Shown here: one piece after another, positions 17,108 through 25,763 of the stretch
Layout of the letters: each line of letters begins with the position of its first letter
Numbering within the stretch: the first letter of the stretch is position 1
DNA from: Streptomyces sp. NBC_01198
GTDB lineage: Bacteria > Actinomycetota > Actinomycetes > Streptomycetales > Streptomycetaceae
Reading direction: 5' to 3'
DNA length: 64,000 nt
Assembly (NCBI RefSeq): GCF_036010485.1
Contig: NZ_CP108568.1
Coordinates: 4,285,001 to 4,349,000, forward strand
The notes under the pieces: model-generated
Databases searched by the model: none
The model's input: only the letters and a program-made list of their open reading frames with translations
What the model was told of the DNA's origin: nothing
Program-made: the position numbers and the translations under genes

Positions 17108-18057
17108 CCCGTGACGTCCATCCTCTGGAACACCCACATCGACGTCAGCGCGCAGGTAAAGAGCAGAGCCAAAACACCCACCAGGCCCACTTCATGACTG
17201 GGGGGTGCGCCACCGGAACTGATGAACCTCGACCAGAAGTTGTCCGGCAGGGTGGTGACCGATCCCTGGCCTACGGCAAAACCCATCCACCCCTGAACCC
17301 AGGTGGCGGGTGTCCATCTGCCGAGGCCGGGCAGCGTGGCCGCGATCAGCATGGCGATGACAGCGCCTGTGGTCGCCGCTGCCGTGCCGATCGTGCCCCG
17401 GGTGATCACCCCCGCCAGCAGACCGATCGCGGCGAAGGCTGCCAGCACCAGCAGTGACCGTCCGATGTGGGAACTCGCCCATGCCAGGGCGGCGCCGGTC
17501 GACTGGTGCGGATCGGGCAGATGGTCGGCGCGGCGAATCACCGGGCCTGCGACAGCGAGGCAGGCCCAGCACACGCAGGTGGCGGCCACCGCGGCGAGCC
17601 ACAGGCTGACCAGTTTGGCCGCCAGTATCCGCCAGCGCCTTCCGTTCTGTATGAGCAAGTTCTTCAGCGTCCTGCCTGACCACTCCCCGCCGACGTGACC
17701 ACCGGCCAGCAGTGCCAGCGCGATCACGCCGGGAAGCGAGGCCATCAGGCCGGCCGCCTCGGCGCCGGCTGCCACGGGGTCCAACTGCGCAGCGGTGGCG
17801 GTCGCTTCGGCCGTGCTGTTGGCTCGCTCGGCCGCCATCCGCTCCCGCTGCACGGCCTGGACGTGGTCACAGTCCGGACCGGCCTGCAACTTCAGGACCG
17901 CGCAGGACGCCGGCTGCCGTCCGCTGCCGAGCATGCCCTGCCGGGCGTTGGACGCTCCACCGATCGCCAGAAGGACGCAGAACACGCCGGCTGCAGCGAT
18001 CACTGCCCATGTCAACGGCCTGTTCAGGGTGGCTAGTTCAGCACGAATCTGTCGCAT
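17104..18057 (-). CDS. ABC-2 type transporter permease
   Basis: This 317-aa integral membrane protein has one N-terminal helix, a ~90-residue extracytoplasmic segment with two cysteines (ASCAVLKLQAGPDCDH) and five further helices, the ABC-2 permease layout. Its start overlaps the ATPase gene by 20 bases and its stop overlaps the kinase. The substrate is unknown; such systems often export antimicrobial peptides or give resistance to them. Confidence 0.82.
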   Translation of the reverse strand: MRQIRAELATLNRPLTWAVIAAAGVFCVLLAIGGASNARQGMLGSGRQPASCAVLKLQAGPDCDHVQAVQRERMAAERANSTAEATATAAQLDPVAAGAEAAGLMASLPGVIALALLAGGHVGGEWSGRTLKNLLIQNGRRWRILAAKLVSLWLAAVAATCVCWACLAVAGPVIRRADHLPDPHQSTGAALAWASSHIGRSLLVLAAFAAIGLLAGVITRGTIGTAAATTGAVIAMLIAATLPGLGRWTPATWVQGWMGFAVGQGSVTTLPDNFWSRFISSGGAPPSHEVGLVGVLALLFTCALTSMWVFQRMDVTG

Positions 18058-18982
18058 CGAGCACCTCCGGATGGCCGGTTCCGGCGCCAGGTTCGGGCGT
18101 TTCGCCGGTCAGCTCGAAGAAGGCATCCTCCAGGCCGGAGCGTTCGACGCGAATCTGGTGTGCCCACACACCGCCCCGCCCCAGGATCTCGTTCACCGCG
18201 TGGCCGTCGCCGCATTGGACCAGCAGCGCGTCCGGGCCCTCGGTACGCAGCGAGAAGCAGTCCCTCAGCAGCTCACATGCCTCTCTCTGGTCGCCGGGCG
18301 CGACCACCGCCCGGACCACGAGCGTCATCAGATCGCTGAGCTTCCCCTCGACGACCAGGCGGCCGGACTTCAAGACGGCGACACGGTCGCAGACGTGCTC
18401 CACCTCCGCCAGTTGGTGACTGGACAAGAACACCGTTGTCCCGCTGTCTGCCAGGGACCGTACGGTGGTTCGGAATTCCCGGATACCCGCCGGATCCATC
18501 CCGTTCATCGGCTCGTCCAGCAGGACGAGGGACGGTGACCGCATCAGTGCCACCGCCAGCGCAAGTCGCTGACGCATGCCCTGGGAGTACGTCTTCACCT
18601 TGCGATCGGCGACCGAGGCCAGGCCCACTGTCTCCAGGACGGAGCCGATGGCAGTTGTCCCCGGCGACAACGGGGGGCCGCTCAACGCCAGCACCTCAAG
18701 GCTGCGTCGACCGCTCATCCACGGATGTAAGGCAGGTTCCTCGATCATCGCACCGACCTCGGCCAGGCCATCCGGATCAGGCAGCAACCGCCCGTTCAAC
18801 CAAGCCCGACCCGCAGTCGGCCGGATCAAGCCCAATAACATCCGCATAGTCGTCGTCTTCCCCGATCCGTTCGGCCCCAGAAAGCCGTAGACCTGGTTGG
18901 CCTCCACCGCAAGATCCAAGTCGTCGACTGCAACGGCTCTCCCGTAGCGCTTACTGAGTCCTTCACATCGAATGCTCTCCAC
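18038..18982 (-). CDS. ABC transporter ATP-binding protein
   Basis: This 314-aa protein has Walker A GPNGSGKTTTM (~36-46), signature YSQGMRQRLALA, Walker B PSLVLLDEPMNGMDP and the switch histidine in FLSSHQLAEVEH. A C-terminal ~80-residue accessory domain is typical of ABC-2 exporters. It heads the four-gene operon, which runs away from the redox operon at 19266; the 283-bp gap between them must hold divergent promoters. Confidence 0.9.
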   Translation of the reverse strand: MESIRCEGLSKRYGRAVAVDDLDLAVEANQVYGFLGPNGSGKTTTMRMLLGLIRPTAGRAWLNGRLLPDPDGLAEVGAMIEEPALHPWMSGRRSLEVLALSGPPLSPGTTAIGSVLETVGLASVADRKVKTYSQGMRQRLALAVALMRSPSLVLLDEPMNGMDPAGIREFRTTVRSLADSGTTVFLSSHQLAEVEHVCDRVAVLKSGRLVVEGKLSDLMTLVVRAVVAPGDQREACELLRDCFSLRTEGPDALLVQCGDGHAVNEILGRGGVWAHQIRVERSGLEDAFFELTGETPEPGAGTGHPEVLDATDSC

Positions 18983-19265
18983 AGCGCCCTCCCTTCCAGC
19001 CCGCGCCTCAAGTGTCGGAACAGGACGTTAGGGGTCAGGGCGACGCTGGTCATCAGCCTCGCGACGAGGCGGCCTCATCCATTCGTCGAGTCCGTTCGGC
19101 GTCCAACCCTTCACCGGCAACGCACATGGTCGGCACTGCCACAGTGTCGGAAATGTCACTTGCAGTGACCGTTGAGGTGGAGAACACACTCGTCGCCGTG
19201 TTACCGGGGCGTTAGGTCGCGCAGGCGAGATTGGGGCTGTACCCGTGCAAGGAAGGGAGCAGCCC

Positions 19266-20675
19266 ATGCCGACGGCGAACGCCTTTTCCACCCGCCCGGC
19301 CCGGCACCGGGGGCAGGCGGAACGTTCCCTGTCCGTTCTGGCGCCCCGGGGAACGTGGTGGTCCCGTGGGCTTGTGCTGGTGATCTGGGCCTGGGTGCCG
19401 CCGGTGCTTTTCCTGTGGTGGCAGAACACGATCCCCGGCTCGCTCAACAATGCGGCGGCCTGCACCACGGCGGCGGGACGCATCGCGGGGCTCCTGGCGG
19501 CATACCTGCTGCTGGTCCTGGTGGCGCTGATGGCGCGGGTTCCGTGGCTGGAGAACCGGGTCGGCTCCGACGTCACGGCTCGTTACCACCGTGCGCTGGG
19601 CGAGTACACCGTCGCGCTGGCGTGTGCTCACGTGGTGCTGATCGTCCTGGGCTACGCCTGGCAGGCGGGGACGAACCCGGCGTCGGAGACCGTCACCGTG
19701 CTGTTCGATTACGCCGACGTGTGGCTGTCGGCGATTGCACTTGGCCTGCTGCTCCTGGTCGGCGTGGTCTCCGCCAGGGCGGTGCGCCGCAAGCTCTCCT
19801 ACGAATCCTGGTACCACGTCCACTTGCTGGTGTACGCGGCGATCGGGCTGGCCTTCGCGCACGAGTTCGCCGTGGGCACGGACTTCTCCACCTCGCTGCG
19901 GAACCGGGTGCTGTGGTCCGGGGCACACATCCTGGTGGGAGCCGCGGTGCTCGCGTTCCGCGTACTGCTGCCCGCGTGGCGCTCGCTGCGGCACCGGGTC
20001 CGGTTCACCCACGCCGTCGCGGAGGGGCCGGGCGCCGTCTCGCTGTATCTGGCCGGACGGGACCTGCACCTCCTCAAGGCCGAAGCGGGGCAGTTCCTGC
20101 GCTGGCGTTTCCTGGCCAGGGGCCACTGGTGGCAGTCCCACCCCTACTCCCTCTCGGCGGCACCGGGCGGGTCGGGGATGCGCATCACGGTCAAGGACCT
20201 CGGTGACTCCAGCGCTTCGCTGGCCCGGCTCCGGCCGGGGACACGGGTGTGGTTCGAGGGCCCCTACGGGGCCTTCACCGAGCGGCGCCGGGACCGGACC
20301 CGCCGCCCGGTCCTGCTGATCGCGGGCGGCGCCGGGATCACCCCGATCCGTGCCCTGTACGAGTCTCTGCCGGGTCGCGGCGCGGACGTGGTCCTCCTCT
20401 ACCGGGCCTCGACGGAGGCGGATCTGGTGCTCTACCGGGAACTGGAGGCCATCGCCGCCGAACGGGGTTTCGGGCTCCACCCGGTGGTCGGATCCCGCGG
20501 CCGGGCGGGCGGTGACCCGCTGCGCGCCGAGAACCTGCGGCGCACCGTGCCCGACGTCGCCGATCGGGAGGTCTTCGTGTGCGGGCCGGGCGGAATGACC
20601 GCGTCGGCGGGCCGCGAGCTCCGCAGGGCCGGAGTCCCCTCGCGCCGGATCCACACCGAGACGTTCGAGTTCTAG
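19266..20675 (+). CDS. Ferric reductase-like transmembrane flavoprotein
   Basis: This 469-aa protein starts at ATG 19266 behind GAAGGGAG. Six membrane helices (~35-235) carry paired histidines (ALACAHVVL; YHVHLLVY and FAHEF) suited to haem. A cytoplasmic ferredoxin-reductase module follows: FAD site HPYSLSA, NAD(P) site LIAGGAGITPIRALYESL and the C-terminal CGPGGM. It should move electrons from NAD(P)H through FAD and haem across the membrane. The next two genes suggest the acceptor is a covalently flavinylated extracytoplasmic protein. Confidence 0.87.
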   Translation: MPTANAFSTRPARHRGQAERSLSVLAPRGTWWSRGLVLVIWAWVPPVLFLWWQNTIPGSLNNAAACTTAAGRIAGLLAAYLLLVLVALMARVPWLENRVGSDVTARYHRALGEYTVALACAHVVLIVLGYAWQAGTNPASETVTVLFDYADVWLSAIALGLLLLVGVVSARAVRRKLSYESWYHVHLLVYAAIGLAFAHEFAVGTDFSTSLRNRVLWSGAHILVGAAVLAFRVLLPAWRSLRHRVRFTHAVAEGPGAVSLYLAGRDLHLLKAEAGQFLRWRFLARGHWWQSHPYSLSAAPGGSGMRITVKDLGDSSASLARLRPGTRVWFEGPYGAFTERRRDRTRRPVLLIAGGAGITPIRALYESLPGRGADVVLLYRASTEADLVLYRELEAIAAERGFGLHPVVGSRGRAGGDPLRAENLRRTVPDVADREVFVCGPGGMTASAGRELRRAGVPSRRIHTETFEF

Positions 20676-20688
20676 GAAGCCGTGCACC

Positions 20689-21153
20689 ATGCGAAAAGTC
20701 ATCTTGTCCCTGGCCGGCACCGCCGCGTGCATCACCGCGATCCTCGGAGTCAAAGCCCAGTCCGCCGGCCCGCCCCGCCCCGCACTGGGAGCCCGCTCGA
20801 CGGCCCATGAGACGGGACCCGGCCACCCGCCCGTCTCGTCGGCGCCCTCACCCGGGAAGCGCTCTTCCGCCCCGGTCCGTTCCGGGCTCTTCACCGGATC
20901 GTCGGTGGACACCCCTTACGGCGCCGTGCAGGTGCAGGCCGTCCTGGCCGGCGGCAAGCTCACCGACGTGGTCGTCCTCCGGCAGACCGACGGCGGTCGC
21001 AGCGGCGCGATCGACGCATACGCGCTGCCGATCCTCAAATCCGAGGTGCTGAAGAAGCAGAGCGCCGACGTCGACGTCGTCTCCGGCGCCACGTACACCT
21101 CCACGGGCTACGCGCAGTCCCTCCAGGCCGCCCTCGACGCGGCGGGGCGGTGA
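20689..21153 (+). CDS. FMN-binding domain protein, extracytoplasmic
   Basis: This 154-aa protein has an N-terminal signal or anchor (KVILSLAGTAACITAILG) and a ~50-residue Pro/Ser-rich linker. An FMN_bind domain follows, with YGAVQVQAVLAGGKLTDVVV and the flavinylation motif VSGATYTSTGY near the C-terminus; the threonine after GA would carry FMN. It is the likely substrate of the ApbE protein encoded next, whose start overlaps its stop (GTGA). Confidence 0.88.
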   Translation: MRKVILSLAGTAACITAILGVKAQSAGPPRPALGARSTAHETGPGHPPVSSAPSPGKRSSAPVRSGLFTGSSVDTPYGAVQVQAVLAGGKLTDVVVLRQTDGGRSGAIDAYALPILKSEVLKKQSADVDVVSGATYTSTGYAQSLQAALDAAGR

Positions 21154-21995
21154 GCGCTATGCGAATAGCCGTGGAGCACATCATGGGCACCGCGATCTCG
21201 CTGGCCGCGCCCGACACCGTGGCCGCCGCCGTCTTCCGGGCTGCGACAGGAGACGCGTTCGCGTTCCTGCGCCACGTCGACGAGGTGTTCTCCCCCTACC
21301 GGTCCGACAGCCCGGTCAGTCTGATCCGCGACGGCCGGCTCGACCCGCACGACCTCGGCGGCCACCGGGACGGCGGCGAGATCCACGAGGTGCTGGAGCT
21401 GTGCGCCGCACTCCACCATGCGAGCCGAGGGGCTTTCGACGCCTGGAAGGTCGGCGACCCGCCACGTTTCGATCCGTCCGGGGCGGTCAAGGGCTGGGCA
21501 GGGGAACGGGCCAGCGCGATGCTCGCCGCCCACGGGCTTCCCCGGCACGCCCTGAACGCCGGCGGCGACGTCCGGCTCCGGTCTGGCGGCGGAACCAACG
21601 CCGAGCCATGGCGGGTCGGCCTGGCGGACCCGCACCGGCCCGGCAACCTGCTGGGGGTGCTGGAGGTCCGCGACGGGGCGGTGGCCACCTCCGGCCTCGC
21701 CGAACGCGGCGCCCACATCTGGCACCCGGCCGCCGGCCGGCCCGCCACCGCGCTGGCCCAGGTCACCGTAACCGGCCCGGATCTGGCTCTGGCCGACGGC
21801 TACGCCACAGCCGCGATGGCCCAGCCGACCGCTGCACGTGCCCGCGACTGGCTCGACGGTATCGCAGCGGACACCGGCTACCAGGCGTTGACCGTCGATG
21901 CGGCCGGGCGCACCACGACAACCGCCTCGCTGACGAACCTGACGTGGCTCGCCCCGGCGCCGCAGCCGGCCGCGGGTAGCTCCGCGAGAGGATGA
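21150..21995 (+). CDS. apbE: ApbE-type FAD:protein FMN transferase
   Basis: This 281-aa protein starts at GTG 21150 by overlap; ATG 21159 is an alternative. Family marks include MGTAISLAAP near the start, SRGAFDAWKVG, GAVKGWAGERA, HALNAGGDVRLRSGG and ATSGLAERG, with a late acidic site DLALADGYATAAM. ApbE moves FMN from FAD onto a threonine of FMN_bind proteins, here presumably the product of 20689. No clear signal peptide is visible, so it may act in the cytoplasm or be exported atypically. Confidence 0.85.
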   Translation: MSAMRIAVEHIMGTAISLAAPDTVAAAVFRAATGDAFAFLRHVDEVFSPYRSDSPVSLIRDGRLDPHDLGGHRDGGEIHEVLELCAALHHASRGAFDAWKVGDPPRFDPSGAVKGWAGERASAMLAAHGLPRHALNAGGDVRLRSGGGTNAEPWRVGLADPHRPGNLLGVLEVRDGAVATSGLAERGAHIWHPAAGRPATALAQVTVTGPDLALADGYATAAMAQPTAARARDWLDGIAADTGYQALTVDAAGRTTTTASLTNLTWLAPAPQPAAGSSARG

Positions 21996-21999
21996 GAGG

Positions 22000-22659
22000 A
22001 TGCGGATTCTGGTAGTCGAGGACGAACGGCGCCTGGCCGCCCGCATCGCGGAGGGCCTGCGGGACCAGGGCATGGCGGTCGACGTCAGCCACGACGGTGC
22101 CGACGCGCTGGAGAAGGTCGAGATCAGCGGGGGTTACGACATCCTGGTCCTGGACCGCGACCTGCCCGGCCGCTCCGGCGACGAGGTCTGCGCCGAACTG
22201 GCCGGCCGCCCCGACGCCCCGATGATCCTCATGCTCACCGCCCTGTCCGGGACCGACGACCGGGTGGACGGCCTGACCCTCGGCGCCGACGACTACCTCG
22301 GAAAGCCCTTCTCCTTCGCCGAACTCACCTTGCGTGTGCAATCGCTCGGGCGCCGCAGAGGCTCACACGGCGTGACGCTGGTCCGTGGCGACCTGACCGT
22401 GGACACGCTGCGCCGCACCGTGCACCGGGCCGGCCGGCCGGTCGTCCTCACCGCCAAGGAGTTCGCCGTGCTGCGCCTCCTGCTGGCCGCCGACGGCGCC
22501 GTGCTGAGTCATGAGGAGCTGCTGGAGCGGGCCTGGGACGAGAACGCGGACCCCTTCACCAACACCGTGCGGGTCACGGTCAACCGGCTCCGCCGCAAGC
22601 TCGGTCCGCCCGACGTGATCGAGACCCTGGTGGGCTCCGGCTACCGGATTACCCGGTGA
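22000..22659 (+). CDS. OmpR-family response regulator
   Basis: This 219-aa protein has a receiver with VVEDE, the phosphoacceptor in DILVLDRDLPG and the lysine in YLGKPFSFAEL. The winged-helix DNA-binding domain contains VLTAKEFAVLRLLL and NTVRVTVNRLRRKL. It lies five bases after apbE and overlaps the kinase by GTGA, so it is probably co-transcribed with the redox genes and controls them. Confidence 0.9.
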   Translation: MRILVVEDERRLAARIAEGLRDQGMAVDVSHDGADALEKVEISGGYDILVLDRDLPGRSGDEVCAELAGRPDAPMILMLTALSGTDDRVDGLTLGADDYLGKPFSFAELTLRVQSLGRRRGSHGVTLVRGDLTVDTLRRTVHRAGRPVVLTAKEFAVLRLLLAADGAVLSHEELLERAWDENADPFTNTVRVTVNRLRRKLGPPDVIETLVGSGYRITR

Positions 22660-23822
22660 ACCCGGCCGCCCGGCTGCCGGCCTGGCTGCGGCTTCCCGCG
22701 CTGACGGTCCGGGCCCGGCTGACCCTCACCTACGCGGGACTGTTCACCCTCGGCGGATGCGTCCTCGTGCTGGCCATGACCACCGCGTTCTACCACGAGA
22801 TCTTCCGCCCGCTGCCCCGCGACGCCGTACCCAGCCGACTCGACCCCGACCACGACCACATCCTGGGCCTGTCCGACCAGATCCGGGACGCCGCCGCCTC
22901 CCGGCTGCTGATCATCGCGCTACTGCTGCTCCTGGTGGTCGTCGCGCTGTCGGCGCTGGTCGGCTGGTGGGTGGCCGGACGGCTGCTCCGGCCGATCACG
23001 GAGATCACCGCCGCCGCCCGCCGGGCCACCGGCACCACGCTGCACGAGCGCATCAACCTGTCCGGGCCCTCGGACGAGCTCAAAGAGCTCGGCGACACCT
23101 TCGACGAAATGCTCGAACGCCTGGATGCGGCCTTCGCCGCCCAGCGCCGCTTCGTCGCCAACGCCAGCCACGAACTGCGAACCCCGCTGGCGCTGACCCG
23201 CGCCGCCATCGAGGTCACCCTCGCCAAGCCCGCGGTCAACGAGGCCCAATGGCACGCCATGGCGGCCGACGTCGCCCACTCCACCGACAGCGCGGAGCGC
23301 CTGATCTCCGCCCTGCTCGTACTGGCCCGCTCCGAGCAACGCGTCACGGATCCAGTCGAGGACGACCTCGCCGACATCGCCGCCGAGGCCCTGGACCAAG
23401 TCGCGGCCCGAAGCCGGGCACGAGCGCTGCGCCTGGAGACCGACCTGGCCGCCGCGCCACTGCGCGCGAACGTCGCCCTGCTGGGAATCGCGGTGTCCAA
23501 CCTGATGGAGAACGCGGTCCGCTACAACCGCGACGGCGGCCTGCTGCAGGTCACCACCGCGCAGCCCGGCCCCGACCGGGTGGAACTCACCGTCAGTAAC
23601 GACGGCCCCGTCCTGGACCCGGGGAAGGTGGAGGACCTGTTCGAGCCCTTCCATCGCGGGGCCCACACCCGCCGCCGCACCAGATCAGCGGACATCCCCG
23701 ACGGTACGGGGCTGGGCCTGTCGATCGTCCGGGCCGTCGCCCGCGCCCACGGCGGCGAGGCCACCGCACACGCCCGTACCGACGGCGGACTGACCGTAAC
23801 AGTGCGGCTGCCCGCAAGCTGA
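22656..23822 (+). CDS. HAMP-containing sensor histidine kinase
   Basis: This 388-aa kinase has two membrane helices (~26-48 and ~88-110) around a short extracytoplasmic loop, a HAMP domain, a HisKA domain with FVANASHELRTPLALTRA, and an HATPase domain with NLMENAVRYN and GTGLGLSIVRAVARAHGG. The sensed signal is unknown; the operon suggests redox or metal state outside the membrane. Confidence 0.9.
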   Translation: MNPAARLPAWLRLPALTVRARLTLTYAGLFTLGGCVLVLAMTTAFYHEIFRPLPRDAVPSRLDPDHDHILGLSDQIRDAAASRLLIIALLLLLVVVALSALVGWWVAGRLLRPITEITAAARRATGTTLHERINLSGPSDELKELGDTFDEMLERLDAAFAAQRRFVANASHELRTPLALTRAAIEVTLAKPAVNEAQWHAMAADVAHSTDSAERLISALLVLARSEQRVTDPVEDDLADIAAEALDQVAARSRARALRLETDLAAAPLRANVALLGIAVSNLMENAVRYNRDGGLLQVTTAQPGPDRVELTVSNDGPVLDPGKVEDLFEPFHRGAHTRRRTRSADIPDGTGLGLSIVRAVARAHGGEATAHARTDGGLTVTVRLPAS

Positions 23823-24264
23823 GGTCCTCTGGGTGTCCCCTGTCTCGGGCCGGCACACGGTCGCACAGCGCGCACGCAGGGACGATGGAGTTGGCGGCGG
23901 GAGGGCGCAAGGCCGTCACGCTGAACGGGGAAGTTCGTAGAACGCCATCGGTCACGCGAGCTGGCTTCGCTCACCAGGTGGTGGATCAGCTGTCGAGTTG
24001 GCCACGGACGCGGCGCGAAGGCGAGAACGCGTACAGGCCGAGGATCGCTGGCGCATCGGTGACGCCGGGGCCACCGCTCTCGATCCAGGCGGCGATGTCA
24101 GCGTAGGCGTCGAGGTCCCGGTGGGCTGCACCCGCCGCCGGACCACCGCCAGCGCAGATCCGAGCCGCCTGCGCCCGCAGCACCCCACCCACCCCCGCAC
24201 CGCCATCGACACCCGCCACGTCCCCCGCCGCACCGCCCGTCCGTCCACCGACCCGGAGCCCCGC
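23823..24264. other. Gap without recognised gene
   Basis: I see no conserved coding frame, RNA or clear repeat here. The frames covering it are compositionally biased and lack recognisable motifs. Confidence 0.4.
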
Positions 24265-24423
24265 ATGAACCACCCACCGACCCTGCCCGCCCAACTGCGC
24301 TGTCTGGCCGAGGCTTCCGAAAACCTCTCGCACCGCCCGCCGCTCTCCTACAGCGCGCCGGGACCGGACATACAGCACCTGTCCGACTCCCTCACCGAAC
24401 TCAGCGCATTGCTCCCCTGGTGA
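24265..24423 (+). CDS. Small hypothetical protein (52 aa)
   Basis: ATG 24265 has CGGAG nine bases upstream. The product is a soluble, Leu/Pro-rich peptide of no known family. Its TGA overlaps the GTG start of the next small gene (GTGA), which is the main reason to regard the pair as real. Confidence 0.45.
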   Translation: MNHPPTLPAQLRCLAEASENLSHRPPLSYSAPGPDIQHLSDSLTELSALLPW

Positions 24424-24758
24424 CCGCCCAGGGCCAAGACATCCGTACGGCTACGGCCACGGGCGCTCCGGCCGCCCAGAAAGCCCACGCCCGAACCGCA
24501 ACGGACCTCGCCCACACCGTCGCCGCCGTCGGCCGCGCGATCAACGCCCTCGGCGGTGCGCAGGCCGATCAGCTCTTCATCGACCACTTCACCTCGGCCT
24601 ACGCCAACCCGCGTGCCGACGCCGACTTCGCCCGAAGCCGGATCGCCACCCACCTCACCGCCGCCCGCACCGCGCTGGCAAGCCACCGGCATGCTGCGCT
24701 GCGCCGACATGAGCGCGGACCTTACCGAGCAGCGCGTTCTCGCCGCCCGAAAGCGTAG
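24420..24758 (+). CDS. Small helical hypothetical protein (112 aa)
   Basis: GTG 24420 overlaps the previous stop. The sequence is Ala-rich and predicted helical (AHTVAAVGRAINALGG, IATHLTAARTALASHR) with a basic C-terminus. There is no signal peptide or recognised domain. The coupled short gene may be a partner. They are not clearly related to the flanking two-component systems. Confidence 0.45.
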   Translation: MTAQGQDIRTATATGAPAAQKAHARTATDLAHTVAAVGRAINALGGAQADQLFIDHFTSAYANPRADADFARSRIATHLTAARTALASHRHAALRRHERGPYRAARSRRPKA

Positions 24759-25112
24759 CCCGCAGGCGGCCTCGGCCGCTCCCGGCCAGTCCTCCCCGGC
24801 TCCGGCCGACTCCCATGCACCGGCGCCGCCGAACCCGGGACGAAGGCGCTGACGCGACGACCGCCCTGACATCACATCTGCTCCGGACAACAGCCGACCG
24901 ACCAGCCCGAGCCACCGCGCCCAGCCCCGAAGACCGTGAGGACACCAGTGATGACCAGCACCACGCCTTGCCATGGCCCTGCGCACGACGGACACCGCCT
25001 TCGACTCCCAGCGCGGCAAAGCCTGGTGGGGAGCACCTGTCAGAAGGTGCCGCATTCCCTACCAAATGGCGATCAGCACCGTTGTGGACCGGGCATACGG
25101 GAGGATCGCGTG
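24759..25112. other. Gap without recognised gene
   Basis: It lies between the plus-strand small genes and the 3' end of a minus-strand operon. I see no gene, hairpin or repeat that I can support. Confidence 0.4.
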
Positions 25113-25763
25113 CTATGCGGTAGCAACGCCCAGGAAGCGCAGCACCGCTAGGACGCGGCGGTGGTCGGCGTCGGCCTTGGGCAGGTCGAGCTTGGTGAAG
25201 ATGCTGTTGATGTGCTTGGCGACCGCGCTCTCGCTCACGACCAGTTCGGCGGCGACGCCGGAGTTGGACCGGCCGCCCGCGATCAGCTCCAGCACCTCCC
25301 GCTCGCGCGGTGTCAGCCGATCGAGCGGATCGCTGTGCCGGCGCACCAGCAGCTGCGCGATGACCTGCGGGTCGAGCGCGGTGCCGCCGGCCGCCACCCG
25401 GCGTACCGCCTCGGCGAACTCCTCGACGTCGGCGACCCGTTGCTTGAGCAGATAGCCGACGCCCGAGGTGTTGGCGGCGAGCAGATCGGCGGCGTACCGC
25501 TCCTCCACGTACTGCGACAGCAGGAGCACGGCGGTACGCGGATACTGGCGGCGGATCACCAGCGCGGCGCGTACTCCCTCGTCGGTGAAGCCGGGCGGCA
25601 TACGCACGTCGACGACGGCGATGTCGGGCCGGTGCTCCTCGACAGCCGCCAGCAGCCCTTCAGCGTCGGCGACCTGCGCGCACATCTCGAAGCCGGCCGC
25701 CTCCAGCACCTTGACCACGCCGATGCGCAGCAAGAGGGAATCCTCGGCGATCACGGCGCGCAC
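25113..25763 (-). CDS. NarL/LuxR-family response regulator
   Basis: This 216-aa protein has a receiver with AEDSLLLR, the phosphoacceptor in DIAVVDVRMPPG and YLLKQRVADVEEF. The LuxR domain carries RLTPREREVLELIAGGRSNSG and SAVAKHINSIFTKL. Its start overlaps the kinase gene by 13 bases. It is the third complete two-component pair in this interval. Confidence 0.9.
   Translation of the reverse strand: MRAVIAEDSLLLRIGVVKVLEAAGFEMCAQVADAEGLLAAVEEHRPDIAVVDVRMPPGFTDEGVRAALVIRRQYPRTAVLLLSQYVEERYAADLLAANTSGVGYLLKQRVADVEEFAEAVRRVAAGGTALDPQVIAQLLVRRHSDPLDRLTPREREVLELIAGGRSNSGVAAELVVSESAVAKHINSIFTKLDLPKADADHRRVLAVLRFLGVATA

Noticed and set aside
19212-20912. 566-aa minus-strand frame opposite the ferric reductase gene
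   Set aside because: Compositional shadow of a high-GC gene; no domain, while the plus strand has clear haem, FAD and NAD motifs.
24936-25123. Short plus-strand frames next to the third two-component system
   Set aside because: No RBS, domain or coupling; they overlap the 3' end of the response regulator region.
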